Assembly: GCF_000155675.2 (NCBI RefSeq)
Contig: NC_020911.1
Span: 424,501-488,500 of the forward strand
Origin: Octadecabacter antarcticus 307
GTDB lineage: Bacteria > Pseudomonadota > Alphaproteobacteria > Rhodobacterales > Rhodobacteraceae
Length of the DNA: 64,000 nt
Direction of reading: 5' to 3'
Shown: one piece after another, positions 28,662-38,228 of the stretch
How positions within the stretch are numbered: position 1 is the first letter of the stretch
Layout: each line of letters begins with the position of its first letter
Translations under genes and position numbers: made by a program
The notes under the pieces: model-generated
Database searches by the model: none
Told to the model about the DNA's origin: nothing
Seen by the model: only the letters and a program-made list of their open reading frames with translations

Positions 28662-29501
28662 ATGAGTTATAAAACCATTGCCATCGTCATCTCGGACGAG
28701 GTTGGCGACAAAGCAGCATTGCAAGCGGCGGTCACTTTGGCCAACCGCGAGGGCGGACACCTGGATGTCTATTGTCTTGGCATCGATCCGATGCGTTACG
28801 ATGTGGCGCCCATGGGGGCGTCATTGGCAGTTATGGGCGCAGGCACTGGTGAAGCGCAGGCGCGGGCTGCCACATTACTCGATTGGGCGCAATCCTGTGT
28901 TAAGGGCGCACTGGCGCCAACAGCGGTCCAAAAACTGGTCGTCACGTCTGCTGGCCTCGACGCGGCCATCGCGCGGGTTGTGCGGTATTCTGACCTGATC
29001 ATCGCATCGCAGCCTTACGGCGAGGGGTCGACGCAATTACAGACCATCATCCTTGAGGCGGCTTTGTTTGGCACCGGCGCGCCTGTCATGATGATTCCAC
29101 GTACCGCTGACGATATCGGAGCCTTTGATCGCGTCATGGTCGCATGGGACGAAAGCACCCAAGCACTGGAGGCTGTACGCAAAGCCTTGCCAGTCCTAAA
29201 GCGTGCTGACCGCGCCGAAATCATCATGATCAACCCTCCATCTCATTCGCCGGAACGATCCGATCCGGGTGGCGTGATTTGTGTGATGCTGGCACGCCAC
29301 GGCGTAAAAGCGGACGTTTCGATCCTTGCCAAAACGATGCCGCTTGTTGCGGAAGTCATCAACCGCCACGCTCAAGATCAGGCAGTCGATTTGATAGTTA
29401 TGGGCGCATATGGTCATTCGCGCTTCCGCGAAGCGCTGATTGGCGGCGCGACCCGCGACATGCTTGAAACCGCGCGCGTTCCGATCCTGATGGCGCACTA
29501 A
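28662..29501 (+). CDS. Universal stress protein, UspA family, tandem domain
   Basis: 279 aa; two UspA-like halves. The second half ends with MGAYGHSRFREALIGGATRDML, the ATP-binding motif of the family. ATG 28662 follows CAGGAG; the earlier ORF start adds 12 unconserved residues. It is divergent from ccoN with an FNR box in between and convergent with fnrL, overlapping it by 4 bp at the stops. Oxygen-dependent control is likely; the molecular role is unknown. Confidence 0.88.
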   Translation: MSYKTIAIVISDEVGDKAALQAAVTLANREGGHLDVYCLGIDPMRYDVAPMGASLAVMGAGTGEAQARAATLLDWAQSCVKGALAPTAVQKLVVTSAGLDAAIARVVRYSDLIIASQPYGEGSTQLQTIILEAALFGTGAPVMMIPRTADDIGAFDRVMVAWDESTQALEAVRKALPVLKRADRAEIIMINPPSHSPERSDPGGVICVMLARHGVKADVSILAKTMPLVAEVINRHAQDQAVDLIVMGAYGHSRFREALIGGATRDMLETARVPILMAH

Positions 29502-30235
29502 ATGTGCGAGATCGGGTCGCTGCCGGTCTGTTCCAGTAAACGCGCCATATCTGGCACGACCACCCGCCGTTTGCCTTCAAGTAGAATAATATCCTCCCGC
29601 TTCAGCGCGGAGATTTGGCGGCTGACCGTTTCTAGCGTAAGGCCCAGATAATCTGACATTGCTTCGCGTGTGAGTGGCAAATCAATCGTCACTGGCGCTT
29701 TGGCCAGTGGAACATCGAGGGTCTTTTCGCGGCGGGCAATTATGGTCAGCAAACTCGCGATTTTTTCGCGTGCGGTTTTGCGACCGAGGATCAACATCCA
29801 TTCGCGGGCGGCATCCAGTTCATCCATCGTCATTTCAAGCAGGCGTTCGCCAATGTGTGGGGTGCGAATCAACATTTCCTCAAACGGTTTGCGCCTGAAG
29901 CAACATAGCGTGACATTGGTGATTGCGGACACATCATAGGCAGACGTTCCGCGCCAAGGGCGGCCGATAAAGTCGGATGGAAGCAAGAGCCCCAACATTT
30001 GCGTGCGCCCGTCCTCAAGCGTTTGACCCAGCGTTGCGACACCGCGCACCACAGAGGCCACAAAGGTCAGATCATCGCCCGCCCATACAATCGTTTGTCC
30101 AGCCTCAAACATGCGGTAAAACTTCATGTCTTCGAGCTGCGCCAATTCATCATCATCGCACTTTGCGCAAACGGCGCGGTGGCGGATTGGACAATCGGCG
30201 CATTGCACGTTCAATTTTGAAATGTTGATGGCCAT
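29498..30235 (-). CDS. fnrL: FNR-type oxygen-sensing regulator FnrL
   Basis: 245 aa Crp/Fnr protein. The N-terminus carries Cys12, Cys15, Cys23 and Cys26 (CADCPIRHRAVCAKC) and an internal Cys111/Cys112, enough for the oxygen-labile [4Fe-4S] cluster. The cNMP-type beta barrel and dimer helix follow, then the DNA-recognition helix ETVSRQISALK, whose E..SR is the FNR type that reads TTGAT. In Rhodobacteraceae FnrL activates ccoNOQP, which here is degraded. Intact; overlaps the usp stop. Confidence 0.93.
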   Translation of the reverse strand: MAINISKLNVQCADCPIRHRAVCAKCDDDELAQLEDMKFYRMFEAGQTIVWAGDDLTFVASVVRGVATLGQTLEDGRTQMLGLLLPSDFIGRPWRGTSAYDVSAITNVTLCCFRRKPFEEMLIRTPHIGERLLEMTMDELDAAREWMLILGRKTAREKIASLLTIIARREKTLDVPLAKAPVTIDLPLTREAMSDYLGLTLETVSRQISALKREDIILLEGKRRVVVPDMARLLEQTGSDPISHI

Positions 30236-30423
30236 GATGAATCCTCTCAGATCAGTAGGATATTTTAATGACTTTATAGGAACGGTAATTAGTCAACAAT
30301 GGTTTTAGTTTAACTGTGCGAACGAAAAGGCGCCTCCTAACGCTTTGGTGCAGGGGATGAATGCCTCTGGCGCTTGCGCCTTACGCGCCGCCATGCGACC
30401 TCTGTGGAAAAAGGGGCTTTGGT

Positions 30424-31605
30424 ATGCGCATCGGTTTGATTGTTCTGGTGCTGGGCTACGTGCTGAGCCAATTTTACCGCGCATTTCTGGCGGTCTTGAC
30501 CCCTGCGCTTGAGGCGGATCTGGGTGCAACAGCCGCCGATCTGTCGTATGCGTCCGGCCTTTGGTTTATCGTCTTTGCCGCCATGCAGATTCCCGTCGGT
30601 GAGGCACTGGATCGCATCGGGCCGCGGGTCACTGCCGTTGTTTTGTTCAGCATGGGCGGGGCAGGCGGGGCATTGGTTTTCGCGATGGCGCAGACACCTG
30701 CCCATATTGCTTGGGCCATGGCGCTGATCGGCATCGGCTGTTCGCCTGTGTTGATGGCGGCTTATTACATCTTTGCGAAAATGTATCCGGCGGTGATGTT
30801 TTCGACCCTTGCTGGTGCGATGATCGGCTTTGGCAGCTTGGGAAATCTGGCAAGTTCTGCACCCATGGCGTGGGCCGTAGAAGCGTTCGGTTGGCGTGAA
30901 ACAATGGTGGTGCTTGCGGTGGTGACCCTGTTGGTGTCAATCGCGCTTTGGGTGGTTATGAAAGACCCACCCAAGACTACGTCGACAGGGCCAAGAGGGT
31001 CCGTCTTGGACATCCTCAGGATCAAAGCGCTGTGGCTGATTTTCCCGATGATGTTTGTGAACTACGCCCCCGCCGCGGGTCTGCGCGGGCTTTGGATCGG
31101 CTCGTATGGCACGGATGTGTTTGGGGCTGATACGTCGATGATTGGCACCATGACGCTGGTCATGGGCCTTGCAATGATCGCAGGTAACTTCGCCTATGGA
31201 CCGATGGACCGCGTGTTTGGCACCCGCAAATGGGTCGTGTTTGTCGGTAACGCGCTGGGTGCTATGGGCTGTTTTGTTTTGTTCTTCTTGGCCAGTGATG
31301 TGTCGATCTGGACGGCGACTGCGTTGCTCGCACTGGTCGGTCTTGCAGGGGCATCGTTCCCGATAATGATCGCCCACGCTCGCCCGTTCTTTCCCGAACA
31401 CCTTACGGGGCGCGGTGTGACGTTGATGAACCTTTTCGGAATAGGTGGTGTCGGGGTCATGCAAATTATCACCGGACGGTTGATGACGTTCTGGCAGGAC
31501 AGCAAAGGTGACGCAGAGGCCTATTCGCTCCTGTTCGGGTTTTACGGCATCCTTATTTGTTGTGGCCTTGCGATCTATGTCTTCAGCACCGACCGCACAG
31601 ACTAA
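30424..31605 (+). CDS. Major facilitator superfamily transporter
   Basis: 393 aa with twelve predicted helices. Motif-A-like segments (PVGEALDRIGPRVTAV after helix 2; YGPMDRVFGTRKWVV after helix 8) and central loop fit MFS. ATG 30424 begins directly at the first helix; the earlier ORF start 30361 adds 21 residues with no helix. Substrate unknown. Confidence 0.9.
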   Translation: MRIGLIVLVLGYVLSQFYRAFLAVLTPALEADLGATAADLSYASGLWFIVFAAMQIPVGEALDRIGPRVTAVVLFSMGGAGGALVFAMAQTPAHIAWAMALIGIGCSPVLMAAYYIFAKMYPAVMFSTLAGAMIGFGSLGNLASSAPMAWAVEAFGWRETMVVLAVVTLLVSIALWVVMKDPPKTTSTGPRGSVLDILRIKALWLIFPMMFVNYAPAAGLRGLWIGSYGTDVFGADTSMIGTMTLVMGLAMIAGNFAYGPMDRVFGTRKWVVFVGNALGAMGCFVLFFLASDVSIWTATALLALVGLAGASFPIMIAHARPFFPEHLTGRGVTLMNLFGIGGVGVMQIITGRLMTFWQDSKGDAEAYSLLFGFYGILICCGLAIYVFSTDRTD

Positions 31606-31685
31606 GGCCCCTTTCGTTTAAGGCGCATTGGGTCTAAGACGCGCGTGTCCCATAGGGGACATGCATATACAAAGGATCCGAACGC

Positions 31686-32708
31686 ATGGGCTATAGAATC
31701 GTCATTGCGGGCGCCACAGGTAACGTGGGCCGCGAAATGCTCAACATTCTGGCAGAACGCCAGTTTCCAGTGGATGAGGTTGTCGTACTGGCATCCCGCA
31801 GATCGCTCGGCACGGAAGTGAGCTTTGGCGACAGAACGTTGAAAACCCTGGACTTGGATACCTTTGATTTTACCGGCTACGACATTGCATTCTTTGCGGT
31901 CGGGTCTGACGCGACAAAGAAATACGCGCCCATCGCGGCCAAGCAGGGGTGTGTCGTCATCGATAACTCATCGCTTTATCGCTATGATCCTGACGTGCCG
32001 CTGGTCGTTCCAGAAGTGAACCCTGAGGCTGTCGATGGCTACGCGAAGAAGAATATTATCGCGAACCCGAACTGTTCGACTGCGCAGATGGTTGTGGCGC
32101 TGAAGCCTTTGCATGACCGCGCCAAGATTAAGCGCGTTGTCGTGTCCACATATCAGTCCGTATCCGGTTCGGGCAAAGACGCGATTGATGAGCTGTGGGA
32201 CCAGACCAAATCAATCTACAATCCGACCGACTCCAAGCCGCCCAAGGTCTTTACCAAACAGATCGCGTTCAACGTGATACCGCATATCGACGTTTTCATG
32301 GACTCAGGCGATACCAAAGAAGAATGGAAGATGGTCGCCGAAACCAAAAAGATCATCGATAAGTCCATCAAGGTCACGGCGACCTGCGTGCGCGTGCCTG
32401 TTTTTGTCGGCCATTCTGAATCGATCAACATCGAGTTCGAAGATTTCATCGACGAAGACGAAGCCCGCGATATACTACGCGAAGCACCGGGTGTTATGGT
32501 CATCGATAAACGCGAAGATGGTGGATATGTTACGCCCGTCGAATGTGTCGGTGATTTCGCCACGTTCGTCAGCCGCATCCGTCAAGACAGCACTATCGAC
32601 AACGGCCTGAACATGTGGGTGGTGTCTGACAACCTGCGCAAAGGTGCGGCTCTTAACGCTGTGCAGATCGCGGAAACGCTTGGCAACCGTTGTCTGAAAA
32701 AGGGCTAA
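31686..32708 (+). CDS. asd: Aspartate-semialdehyde dehydrogenase
   Basis: 340 aa. It reduces aspartyl phosphate to aspartate semialdehyde, the branch point to lysine/diaminopimelate, threonine and methionine. NADP-binding IAGATGNVGREML at the N-terminus, ASRRSLG, the catalytic Cys in NPNCSTAQMVVAL (about residue 130) and the substrate-binding YQSVSGSGKDA are all present. The gene is monocistronic; a bidirectional terminator follows 38 bp after the stop. Confidence 0.98.
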   Translation: MGYRIVIAGATGNVGREMLNILAERQFPVDEVVVLASRRSLGTEVSFGDRTLKTLDLDTFDFTGYDIAFFAVGSDATKKYAPIAAKQGCVVIDNSSLYRYDPDVPLVVPEVNPEAVDGYAKKNIIANPNCSTAQMVVALKPLHDRAKIKRVVVSTYQSVSGSGKDAIDELWDQTKSIYNPTDSKPPKVFTKQIAFNVIPHIDVFMDSGDTKEEWKMVAETKKIIDKSIKVTATCVRVPVFVGHSESINIEFEDFIDEDEARDILREAPGVMVIDKREDGGYVTPVECVGDFATFVSRIRQDSTIDNGLNMWVVSDNLRKGAALNAVQIAETLGNRCLKKG

Positions 32709-32746
32709 TCCCGCTGGCTGCTATTGGAATCGGTATTAACGGGAAA

Positions 32747-32770
32747 AAGCCCCACCGCTTGGTGGGGCTT
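32747..32770. terminator. Bidirectional terminator after asd
   Basis: Perfect arms AAGCCCCACC (32747-32756) and GGTGGGGCTT (32761-32770) with a GCTT loop, preceded by AAA, so it acts for the minus strand at least as well as the plus strand. Confidence 0.8.
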
Positions 32771-33092
32771 ACATAACAGCGGCAACCGTAACCATGTAGC
32801 CTTTTGACGAAATTCCGCGCCCGTTCAGAACGGACGTAGCACTCACAAACGTCACGACTGCAATCGTACCGTAATGACTTGTCACCGCAGCTGCATCAAT
32901 GCGGCTAAGATTGGTCATGATTTTCAGCATCTCGAACGCGACAGTGGATACTGAAATCGACTGCAACGCCCTCACCGCAACCTCTGGCACGCTCAAATCC
33001 GATCGGCCCAATGCGGCAAAAATGCCAGGCACGAAAGACAGGATCACACTGGAAAGCAGGTTTGCCGCGGCAAGGTCAAAAATTTCAACCAT
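32769..33092 (-). CDS. Small hypothetical protein
   Basis: A 107-aa ORF from ATG 33092 (24 codons' shorter than the longest reading) whose stop overlaps the asd terminator. One hydrophobic stretch near the N-terminus (LLSSVILSFVPGIFAALG) could be a membrane segment. I recognise no family. Convergent placement with the shared terminator supports a real gene; sequence conservation is unknown. Confidence 0.4.
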   Translation of the reverse strand: MVEIFDLAAANLLSSVILSFVPGIFAALGRSDLSVPEVAVRALQSISVSTVAFEMLKIMTNLSRIDAAAVTSHYGTIAVVTFVSATSVLNGRGISSKGYMVTVAAVM

Positions 33093-33170
33093 TAGAAATC
33101 CGGTCACCGAATTCAAAAAATACTATAAAATAATTATGGAATAACAAAACGGTAACAGAAGTTTCACGTC

Positions 33171-33818
33171 CTAGAGGGGTTCAAAGACGTCAGTGTCAGC
33201 GTCGTAAACTTCAAGCCCGCCATGACCAATGTCGTTCCAGAGACCATGTAGCGATAACCGACCACTGTCGACTGCTTCCTTCACATGCGGAAAGGTCATG
33301 AGGTTTTTGAGCGATATCACAACGCTGTCTTTCTCAAGTTGGCGCACACGCGTCACATCGTTGCCTTTTGGCAGTTTTTCAAAGCTAGGGCGCAAAATGT
33401 CCATCCAGCGACCGACGTAGCTACTTTTGGCCTCAAGTTCGGGCGCGTTTCCGGAACACATGTCATAACAGGCCTGCACGCCGCCGCAGGCCGAATGGCC
33501 CAAAACGATCAGATGCGAAACTTTCAACCCCGTAACGGCATATTCAACGGCAGCAGACGTGCCGTGATGCTTGCCGCCAGATTCCTGTGGGGGGACCAAG
33601 TTTGCGATGTTGCGGTGAATAAAAAATTCACCCTGATCCGCCCCAAAAATCGATGTGACATGCACGCGACTGTCGCAGCAAGACACCACCATCGCGCGCG
33701 GGTGCTGACCGCCTTCAGCCAGTTGCATATACCAGCCCTTGTTTTGTTCGTAAGTTGTTGCTTTCCAACCATGATATCGGCGGATCAAATAGTCTGGAAG
33801 AGGGCGAGCGAGGTTCAT
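33171..33818 (-). CDS. Beta-class carbonic anhydrase
   Basis: 215 aa. It interconverts CO2 and bicarbonate. Zinc-site motifs: Cys47-x-Asp49-x-Arg51 (CCDSR) and the later LGHSACGG with His and Cys ligands. ATG 33818 is preferred to 33851, since the family begins near RPLPDYLIRRYHGWK. A single-copy gene with its own promoter region. Confidence 0.95.
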   Translation of the reverse strand: MNLARPLPDYLIRRYHGWKATTYEQNKGWYMQLAEGGQHPRAMVVSCCDSRVHVTSIFGADQGEFFIHRNIANLVPPQESGGKHHGTSAAVEYAVTGLKVSHLIVLGHSACGGVQACYDMCSGNAPELEAKSSYVGRWMDILRPSFEKLPKGNDVTRVRQLEKDSVVISLKNLMTFPHVKEAVDSGRLSLHGLWNDIGHGGLEVYDADTDVFEPL

Positions 33819-33958
33819 GATACTGTCCGTTTCGTCAATTTTACCCTGCATATGGCGAATTTATCGGAAATTCGAGCGATTTATGCAGCGCGGTTGAAAC
33901 CAATTGGAAACTTTGGGGTCATAGTTTTGCACTGGGGTGAAGTGAGAGTGGGATCAAA

Positions 33959-34363
33959 ATGGATCAACAACAGACTTGTAATGGGTTAGGCGCGATTGCG
34001 CGTCTGATCCCGATGGAACCGTTTGGGCGAGGCGTACATGACTTATCGCCATACGCACCGGCGGATGACGATTTTGGCCACGGTGATGTGATTTGCGCGG
34101 GCTTAGAGGAACTATCGCGGCATTTGAAATGGGTGGACGACGATTATCAGTCCGGCCATCTCGATCGACTTGAGGCGCGTTCGCGCAGCATCGTCATGCT
34201 CGCAGATCAGCTTGGTTTGCGGCGGGTTGGGCAAGTCGCGGCGGACGTCGCCTATTGCATTGATGATCCTGATGAGGTCGCTTTGGCGGCGACTTTGTCG
34301 CGATTGATGCGGTTGATGACGCAAGCCTTGGATCATGCGGGGGGGGCGATTTCAACCTTCTGA
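33959..34363 (+). CDS. Conserved hypothetical protein
   Basis: 134 aa, acidic and predicted mostly helical (LDRLEARSRSIVMLADQLG and ATLSRLMRLMTQALDHAGGA). No signal peptide, membrane helix or recognised motif. It precedes the M17 aminopeptidase gene by 86 bp on the same strand and may share its transcript. Function unknown. Confidence 0.65.
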   Translation: MDQQQTCNGLGAIARLIPMEPFGRGVHDLSPYAPADDDFGHGDVICAGLEELSRHLKWVDDDYQSGHLDRLEARSRSIVMLADQLGLRRVGQVAADVAYCIDDPDEVALAATLSRLMRLMTQALDHAGGAISTF

Positions 34364-34449
34364 ATTGGGGGGGTGATTTGGGTGTGTGGGCCGTGGCCCT
34401 TGCCACAGGCATGGTTTAGGTTGACGCAACAATCATGCCAGAGGTCCGA

Positions 34450-35829
34450 ATGTCACCCCAATTTGCCCCGCCATCTGCTACCACAATTGCGCTAATCACG
34501 GTCACGACTGACGATTTTGAGGCGACGCTTGCCAATTTGCCAAATGCGTCGGCAGACTGGTTGCGGGCCACTGGGTTCGCCGCGAGCATCGGCGCAATGG
34601 CCGCTTTGCCGAACGCCGATGGATCAATCAAGGCTGTCTATGTCGGCTTGGGTGCCAAGGGCCAAACACGTGTCCGTTTTGGCATCGCGGCGGCAGCTGC
34701 AAAACTCCCAGCCGGAACCTACGCTTTGGATACAATGCTGACGGGTCCTGCATTGGAAGAAGCGGCACTGGGCCTATTGCTCAGCCTATATCAATTCGAC
34801 CGCTATAAGGCCGCTCCAGCGCAAGGCCGTGCATTCGTTGCGCCAATCGGTGTTGACGCAGTGCGGATCGAAGCATTGGCCGATGGTGAATGCCTGACCC
34901 GTGATCTGATCAACACACCGGCGTCTGATATGGGGCCGGACGAACTTGCAGACGCTGCACAGATATTGGCGGCGCAGCACGGCGCGACTATGGTGATTAT
35001 CCAAGGCGATGACCTGCTTAATCAGAATTTCCCGCTGATACACACGGTTGGCCGCGCGTCCCCGCGCACACCGCGTCTTATTGATATGTCATGGGGTCAT
35101 TATGGTCCAAAACTGACGCTTGTTGGGAAGGGTGTGTGTTTTGATACAGGCGGTCTCAATCTCAAACCTGGCGCGTCGATGGGATTGATGAAGAAAGATA
35201 TGGGCGGCGCTGCAACCGTATTGGGCTTGGCCCATATGATCATGGCGCTAAAGACGCCGCTGCAACTTCGTGTGCTGATTCCCGCCGTGGAAAATTCTGT
35301 TGACGGGTCTGCGTTCCGCCCTGGTGATGTTCTGAACAGTCGCAAAGGGCTAACCGTTGAGATCAACAATACCGACGCCGAAGGGCGGCTGGTTCTAGCC
35401 GATGCGCTGACACTGGCGGACGAAGGCAAGCCTGACCACATCATATCTATGGCGACTTTGACGGGTGCTGCGCGCGTTGCTGTCGGGCCAGATATCGCGC
35501 CGTTCTTCACGACCGACGACGCAATGGCCCGAGCATTGGCACAGGCCGCTGCTGAGGTCGCGGATCCAGTCTGGCAAATGCCGTTTCATGACCCCTATGA
35601 GGCGATGATTGAACCGCAGATTGCGGATCTGGACAACGCGCCATCGGGCGGATTTGCCGGGTCTATCACGGCGGCGCTGTTCCTGCGACGGTTCGTAACA
35701 GATACGCCATACACGCATTTCGACATTTACGGCTGGAACCCAACCGCGGCCCCTGCGCGACCTAAGGGTGGCGTTGGCATGGGCGCACGGGCTATTTTGG
35801 CAGCCTTGCCCGACGTCTTGGATCTATGA
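34450..35829 (+). CDS. M17 family leucyl aminopeptidase
   Basis: 459-aa cytosolic metallo-exopeptidase. The di-zinc site motifs are visible: GKGVCFDTGGLNLKPGASM with MKKDMGGAA, and the family signature NTDAEGRLVLAD; NTPASDMGPDELA precedes them. The substrate-domain N-terminus is short as in alphaproteobacterial PepB-like members. Start ATG 34450 or 34435. The stop overlaps the ATG of the NlpC/P60 gene, so the two are co-translated. Confidence 0.93.
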   Translation: MSPQFAPPSATTIALITVTTDDFEATLANLPNASADWLRATGFAASIGAMAALPNADGSIKAVYVGLGAKGQTRVRFGIAAAAAKLPAGTYALDTMLTGPALEEAALGLLLSLYQFDRYKAAPAQGRAFVAPIGVDAVRIEALADGECLTRDLINTPASDMGPDELADAAQILAAQHGATMVIIQGDDLLNQNFPLIHTVGRASPRTPRLIDMSWGHYGPKLTLVGKGVCFDTGGLNLKPGASMGLMKKDMGGAATVLGLAHMIMALKTPLQLRVLIPAVENSVDGSAFRPGDVLNSRKGLTVEINNTDAEGRLVLADALTLADEGKPDHIISMATLTGAARVAVGPDIAPFFTTDDAMARALAQAAAEVADPVWQMPFHDPYEAMIEPQIADLDNAPSGGFAGSITAALFLRRFVTDTPYTHFDIYGWNPTAAPARPKGGVGMGARAILAALPDVLDL

Positions 35830-36653
35830 CCGACGCCCGCTTGACCCCCGCCAATGGGCGTGTCGCGGCCAGCCATTTGCGCGGCCGAGTTACGGCTGAC
35901 GTGTTCGTTGGCGGTGAATCCGCTTCGATTGGGCAAGTTGTGGTCGATCTCTGTGTGGCTCCTACCGGCAGGCGCGAACGGCAGCTGCTTCTTGGCGCTG
36001 CTGTGACGGTTTTTGAACGCCGCGAAGGTTGGGCCTTTGTGCAAGGCAAAAGCGATGGTTATGTGGGCTATGTGCCTGAGTCTGCGCTTGTCAAACCGAA
36101 CGACACGACCCACCGTGTCGCCACCCAGGCGACACACGCCTACGCAACCGAAAACATCAAATCACCCGACCTTTTGCATCTGCCATTTGGCGCAGAAGTC
36201 ACCGTTGTCGGTGAGCGGCACAAGTTCTTTGAAACGCCGCATGGCTTTATCCCTAAAAAGCATCTGCGCCCGTTGGCGCAACTGTTTGCGGACCCCGCCA
36301 CTGTTGCGCAGTTTTATTTTGGTGCGCCGTATCTTTGGGGCGGAAATTCCACGCGCGGGGTTGATTGTTCAGGCCTTGTTCAGGCGGCGTACCACGCCTG
36401 TGGTCATTTGTGTGCCGGTGATAGTGACCTGCAAAGCGACGGATTGGGGCGCCAGTTAGAGAGCGGTGAAAACCTGCTGCGAGGTGATTTGATTTTCTGG
36501 GATGGCCACGTCGCGATGATGCTTGATACCGACACGATGATCCACGCAAACGCCCATCACATGGCAGTGGTCTACGAAGGTCTGGCGCAGGCGACACTGC
36601 GGATAAAAGCACAGGGTGACGGCGACGTTACAGCCCGCAGACGGGTCCTTTGA
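35826..36653 (+). CDS. NlpC/P60 peptidase with SH3-like N-terminal domains
   Basis: 275 aa. Bacterial SH3-like segments fill the first 150 residues (VFERREGWAFVQGKSDGYVGYVPESAL). The C-terminal peptidase has Cys in RGVDCSGLVQAAYHACG, the first His in WDGHVAMML and a following IHANAHHMAV. It cleaves gamma-D-Glu-diamino acid bonds in peptidoglycan stems. No signal peptide is evident, and with an M17 aminopeptidase encoded 4 bp upstream (ATGA overlap) it probably works in muropeptide recycling. Confidence 0.92.
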   Translation: MTDARLTPANGRVAASHLRGRVTADVFVGGESASIGQVVVDLCVAPTGRRERQLLLGAAVTVFERREGWAFVQGKSDGYVGYVPESALVKPNDTTHRVATQATHAYATENIKSPDLLHLPFGAEVTVVGERHKFFETPHGFIPKKHLRPLAQLFADPATVAQFYFGAPYLWGGNSTRGVDCSGLVQAAYHACGHLCAGDSDLQSDGLGRQLESGENLLRGDLIFWDGHVAMMLDTDTMIHANAHHMAVVYEGLAQATLRIKAQGDGDVTARRRVL

Positions 36654-36662
36654 TCGCATCGT

Positions 36663-36998
36663 TCAATCTATGGGACGCATCAATTTGCGTTCTAACACCC
36701 GCAAAACTTGGCGCAGATCGTTGCCGCGTTTAAGGATCCGCCCTTCCATCCCGATCACAACGTATTGCCCTTGTTTCAGTCGAAGGCTTGGGCGTTTTTC
36801 GATGCGATACATCGGATGTTCAGCAGTGCGTCGAAACACAGAAAAAATTGCGACCTCTTTGAGGTGCGAAATCCCATAGTCGCGCCATTCACCCGCCGCC
36901 ACAAATCGCCCGTACACAGACAGGATCGCGTTAAGCTCCGTTCGATGAAATGCAATTTGGGTGGGCGCGGCATTGGGAAATGGTGTCGGTGCGTTCAT
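36663..36998 (-). CDS. DUF2794 family protein
   Basis: 111 aa. Matches the DUF2794 family of alphaproteobacteria by its FHRTELNAILSVYGRFVAAGE...WRDYGISHLKEVAIFSVFRRT pattern and basic C-terminus (LKRGNDLRQVLRVLERKL). Function unknown; usually a stand-alone gene. Convergent with the NlpC/P60 gene. Confidence 0.85.
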   Translation of the reverse strand: MNAPTPFPNAAPTQIAFHRTELNAILSVYGRFVAAGEWRDYGISHLKEVAIFSVFRRTAEHPMYRIEKRPSLRLKQGQYVVIGMEGRILKRGNDLRQVLRVLERKLMRPID

Positions 36999-37193
36999 CG
37001 CGCTAGATTTGCCCTAACGCGGTATCAAATCAACCCCGCCCGCTTCATAAAAAGCGTTGGCGCCCCCAAATCACCCCGCACCAGTCCTATTCGCGCCACA
37101 TTCGGACGGCACTAAGATGCTATCGAAAGTCCTCCGAAGGCGTGTCTTATCAGCCCCCAGCCAGTGCGTGTCTTCGGAGTGACATTTTGACTC

Positions 37194-37493
37194 TCAAGAA
37201 CAGGAAGTCGACCTGATCCGGTTGTCAGAACCGACATTAAAGTTGATCCGTTCTGGGCGAAAATCCATCGTGTCCGCCTGATTTTGCCGGATCACACGGA
37301 CCTGCCCGAGCAACAAAACACGTTCCAGCGTGGTCGCGTCTTCGCCGATCAGAGCGGCGTACTGGCTGGCGTTACAGGTATCTTCAGTCACGGCTGGAAG
37401 TCCTGTGCCTATTGACGTTTGCGTATCTGGATCGACAGCAGTGTCGCATGCTGCGAGTGCAAAAATTATGGCGATTGTTAACAGGTTTTTCAT
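37194..37493 (-). CDS. I78-type peptidase inhibitor lipoprotein
   Basis: 99 aa. A lipobox (LAAC, Cys16) follows a short signal, so the protein is a lipoprotein. The rest matches the I78 inhibitor family: CNASQYAALIGEDATTLERV, then VRVIRQNQADTMDFRPERINF and a terminal Cys. Family members inhibit serine peptidases in the periplasm. 36999-37193 holds nothing I can identify. Confidence 0.85.
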   Translation of the reverse strand: MKNLLTIAIIFALAACDTAVDPDTQTSIGTGLPAVTEDTCNASQYAALIGEDATTLERVLLLGQVRVIRQNQADTMDFRPERINFNVGSDNRIRSTSCS

Positions 37494-37547
37494 ACGCGCT
37501 TATCCAGTCTCCTGCCAATCAGCGCAATGCCCAGCCGAACGCGCTGT

Positions 37548-38165
37548 TCAGGTTGCGTACCGCGCGAGGAACGTTTCAACCGCGCCGACCACGATCCGCT
37601 TTTTTTGCGTGTCATCAAATGACGCGTCCATGCTGAATATCAGGCGCGGAAATAGGTCAGTCTTGCAAAGTTCACTAAATTGATCAGCGGCCAATGGCAG
37701 ATCGTCGATCTTTAGCTCATTGCGTGAAATGCCAACCTTCATGAACGCAATCAGTCGGTCCCGTACCAGCGCTGGGCCGCTTTCATAAAACTCGCGCCCC
37801 AATTCGGGAAACCGATCACTTTCGGCGACACACAGCCGGAAAACCTGCAGGCCGAAATTTGATGTGAAAAAATTGACCATTTGCCACGCGGCTTGTGTCA
37901 AAACAGTGCCAGCTGGCAGGGACATATCAATGGTTTCGACGGCTGCTTCCGCTTGGCGGATACATTCGGACTTAGCGACTTCCATGAACAGCAAACGTTT
38001 GTCTGGAAAGTAGCTGTACAGCGTCGCCTTAGACACGCCAGCTGCGCGGGCAATATCGTCAACGCTCGCCCCCTCGAAACCATCAGACATGAAAATTTCG
38101 CGCGCTCCGTCCAGAACTTGGTCGAACTTGCGCCCGCGCTTCACCTTTGGTGGTCCGTCAGCCAT
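37548..38165 (-). CDS. TetR-family transcriptional repressor
   Basis: 205 aa. The N-terminal helix-turn-helix (GFEGASVDDIARAAGVSKATLYSYFPDKRLLF, residues about 30-61) is canonical; the C-terminal ligand domain is TetR_C-like. A palindrome CTGAACCGTTTAG lies 29 bp upstream of its ATG, and similar sites precede the two following transcription units, so it probably represses itself, the small secreted protein and mbfA. Confidence 0.92.
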   Translation of the reverse strand: MADGPPKVKRGRKFDQVLDGAREIFMSDGFEGASVDDIARAAGVSKATLYSYFPDKRLLFMEVAKSECIRQAEAAVETIDMSLPAGTVLTQAAWQMVNFFTSNFGLQVFRLCVAESDRFPELGREFYESGPALVRDRLIAFMKVGISRNELKIDDLPLAADQFSELCKTDLFPRLIFSMDASFDDTQKKRIVVGAVETFLARYAT

Positions 38166-38193
38166 GAATGGTCTCCCTGCCCAATCCTATAAA

Positions 38194-38206
38194 CTGAACC
38201 GTTTAG
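38194..38206. promoter_or_regulatory. Operator-like palindrome upstream of tetR
   Basis: CTGAACCGTTTAG, close to the CTAAACCGTTTAG at 38444-38456. Likely autoregulatory site of the TetR protein. Confidence 0.55.
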
Positions 38207-38228
38207 ATCGGGCAAGGAAAGGCTTGGT

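Noticed and set aside
30937..31464. 175-codon minus-strand ORF opposite the MFS gene
   Set aside because: Antisense, charged and without any family signature.
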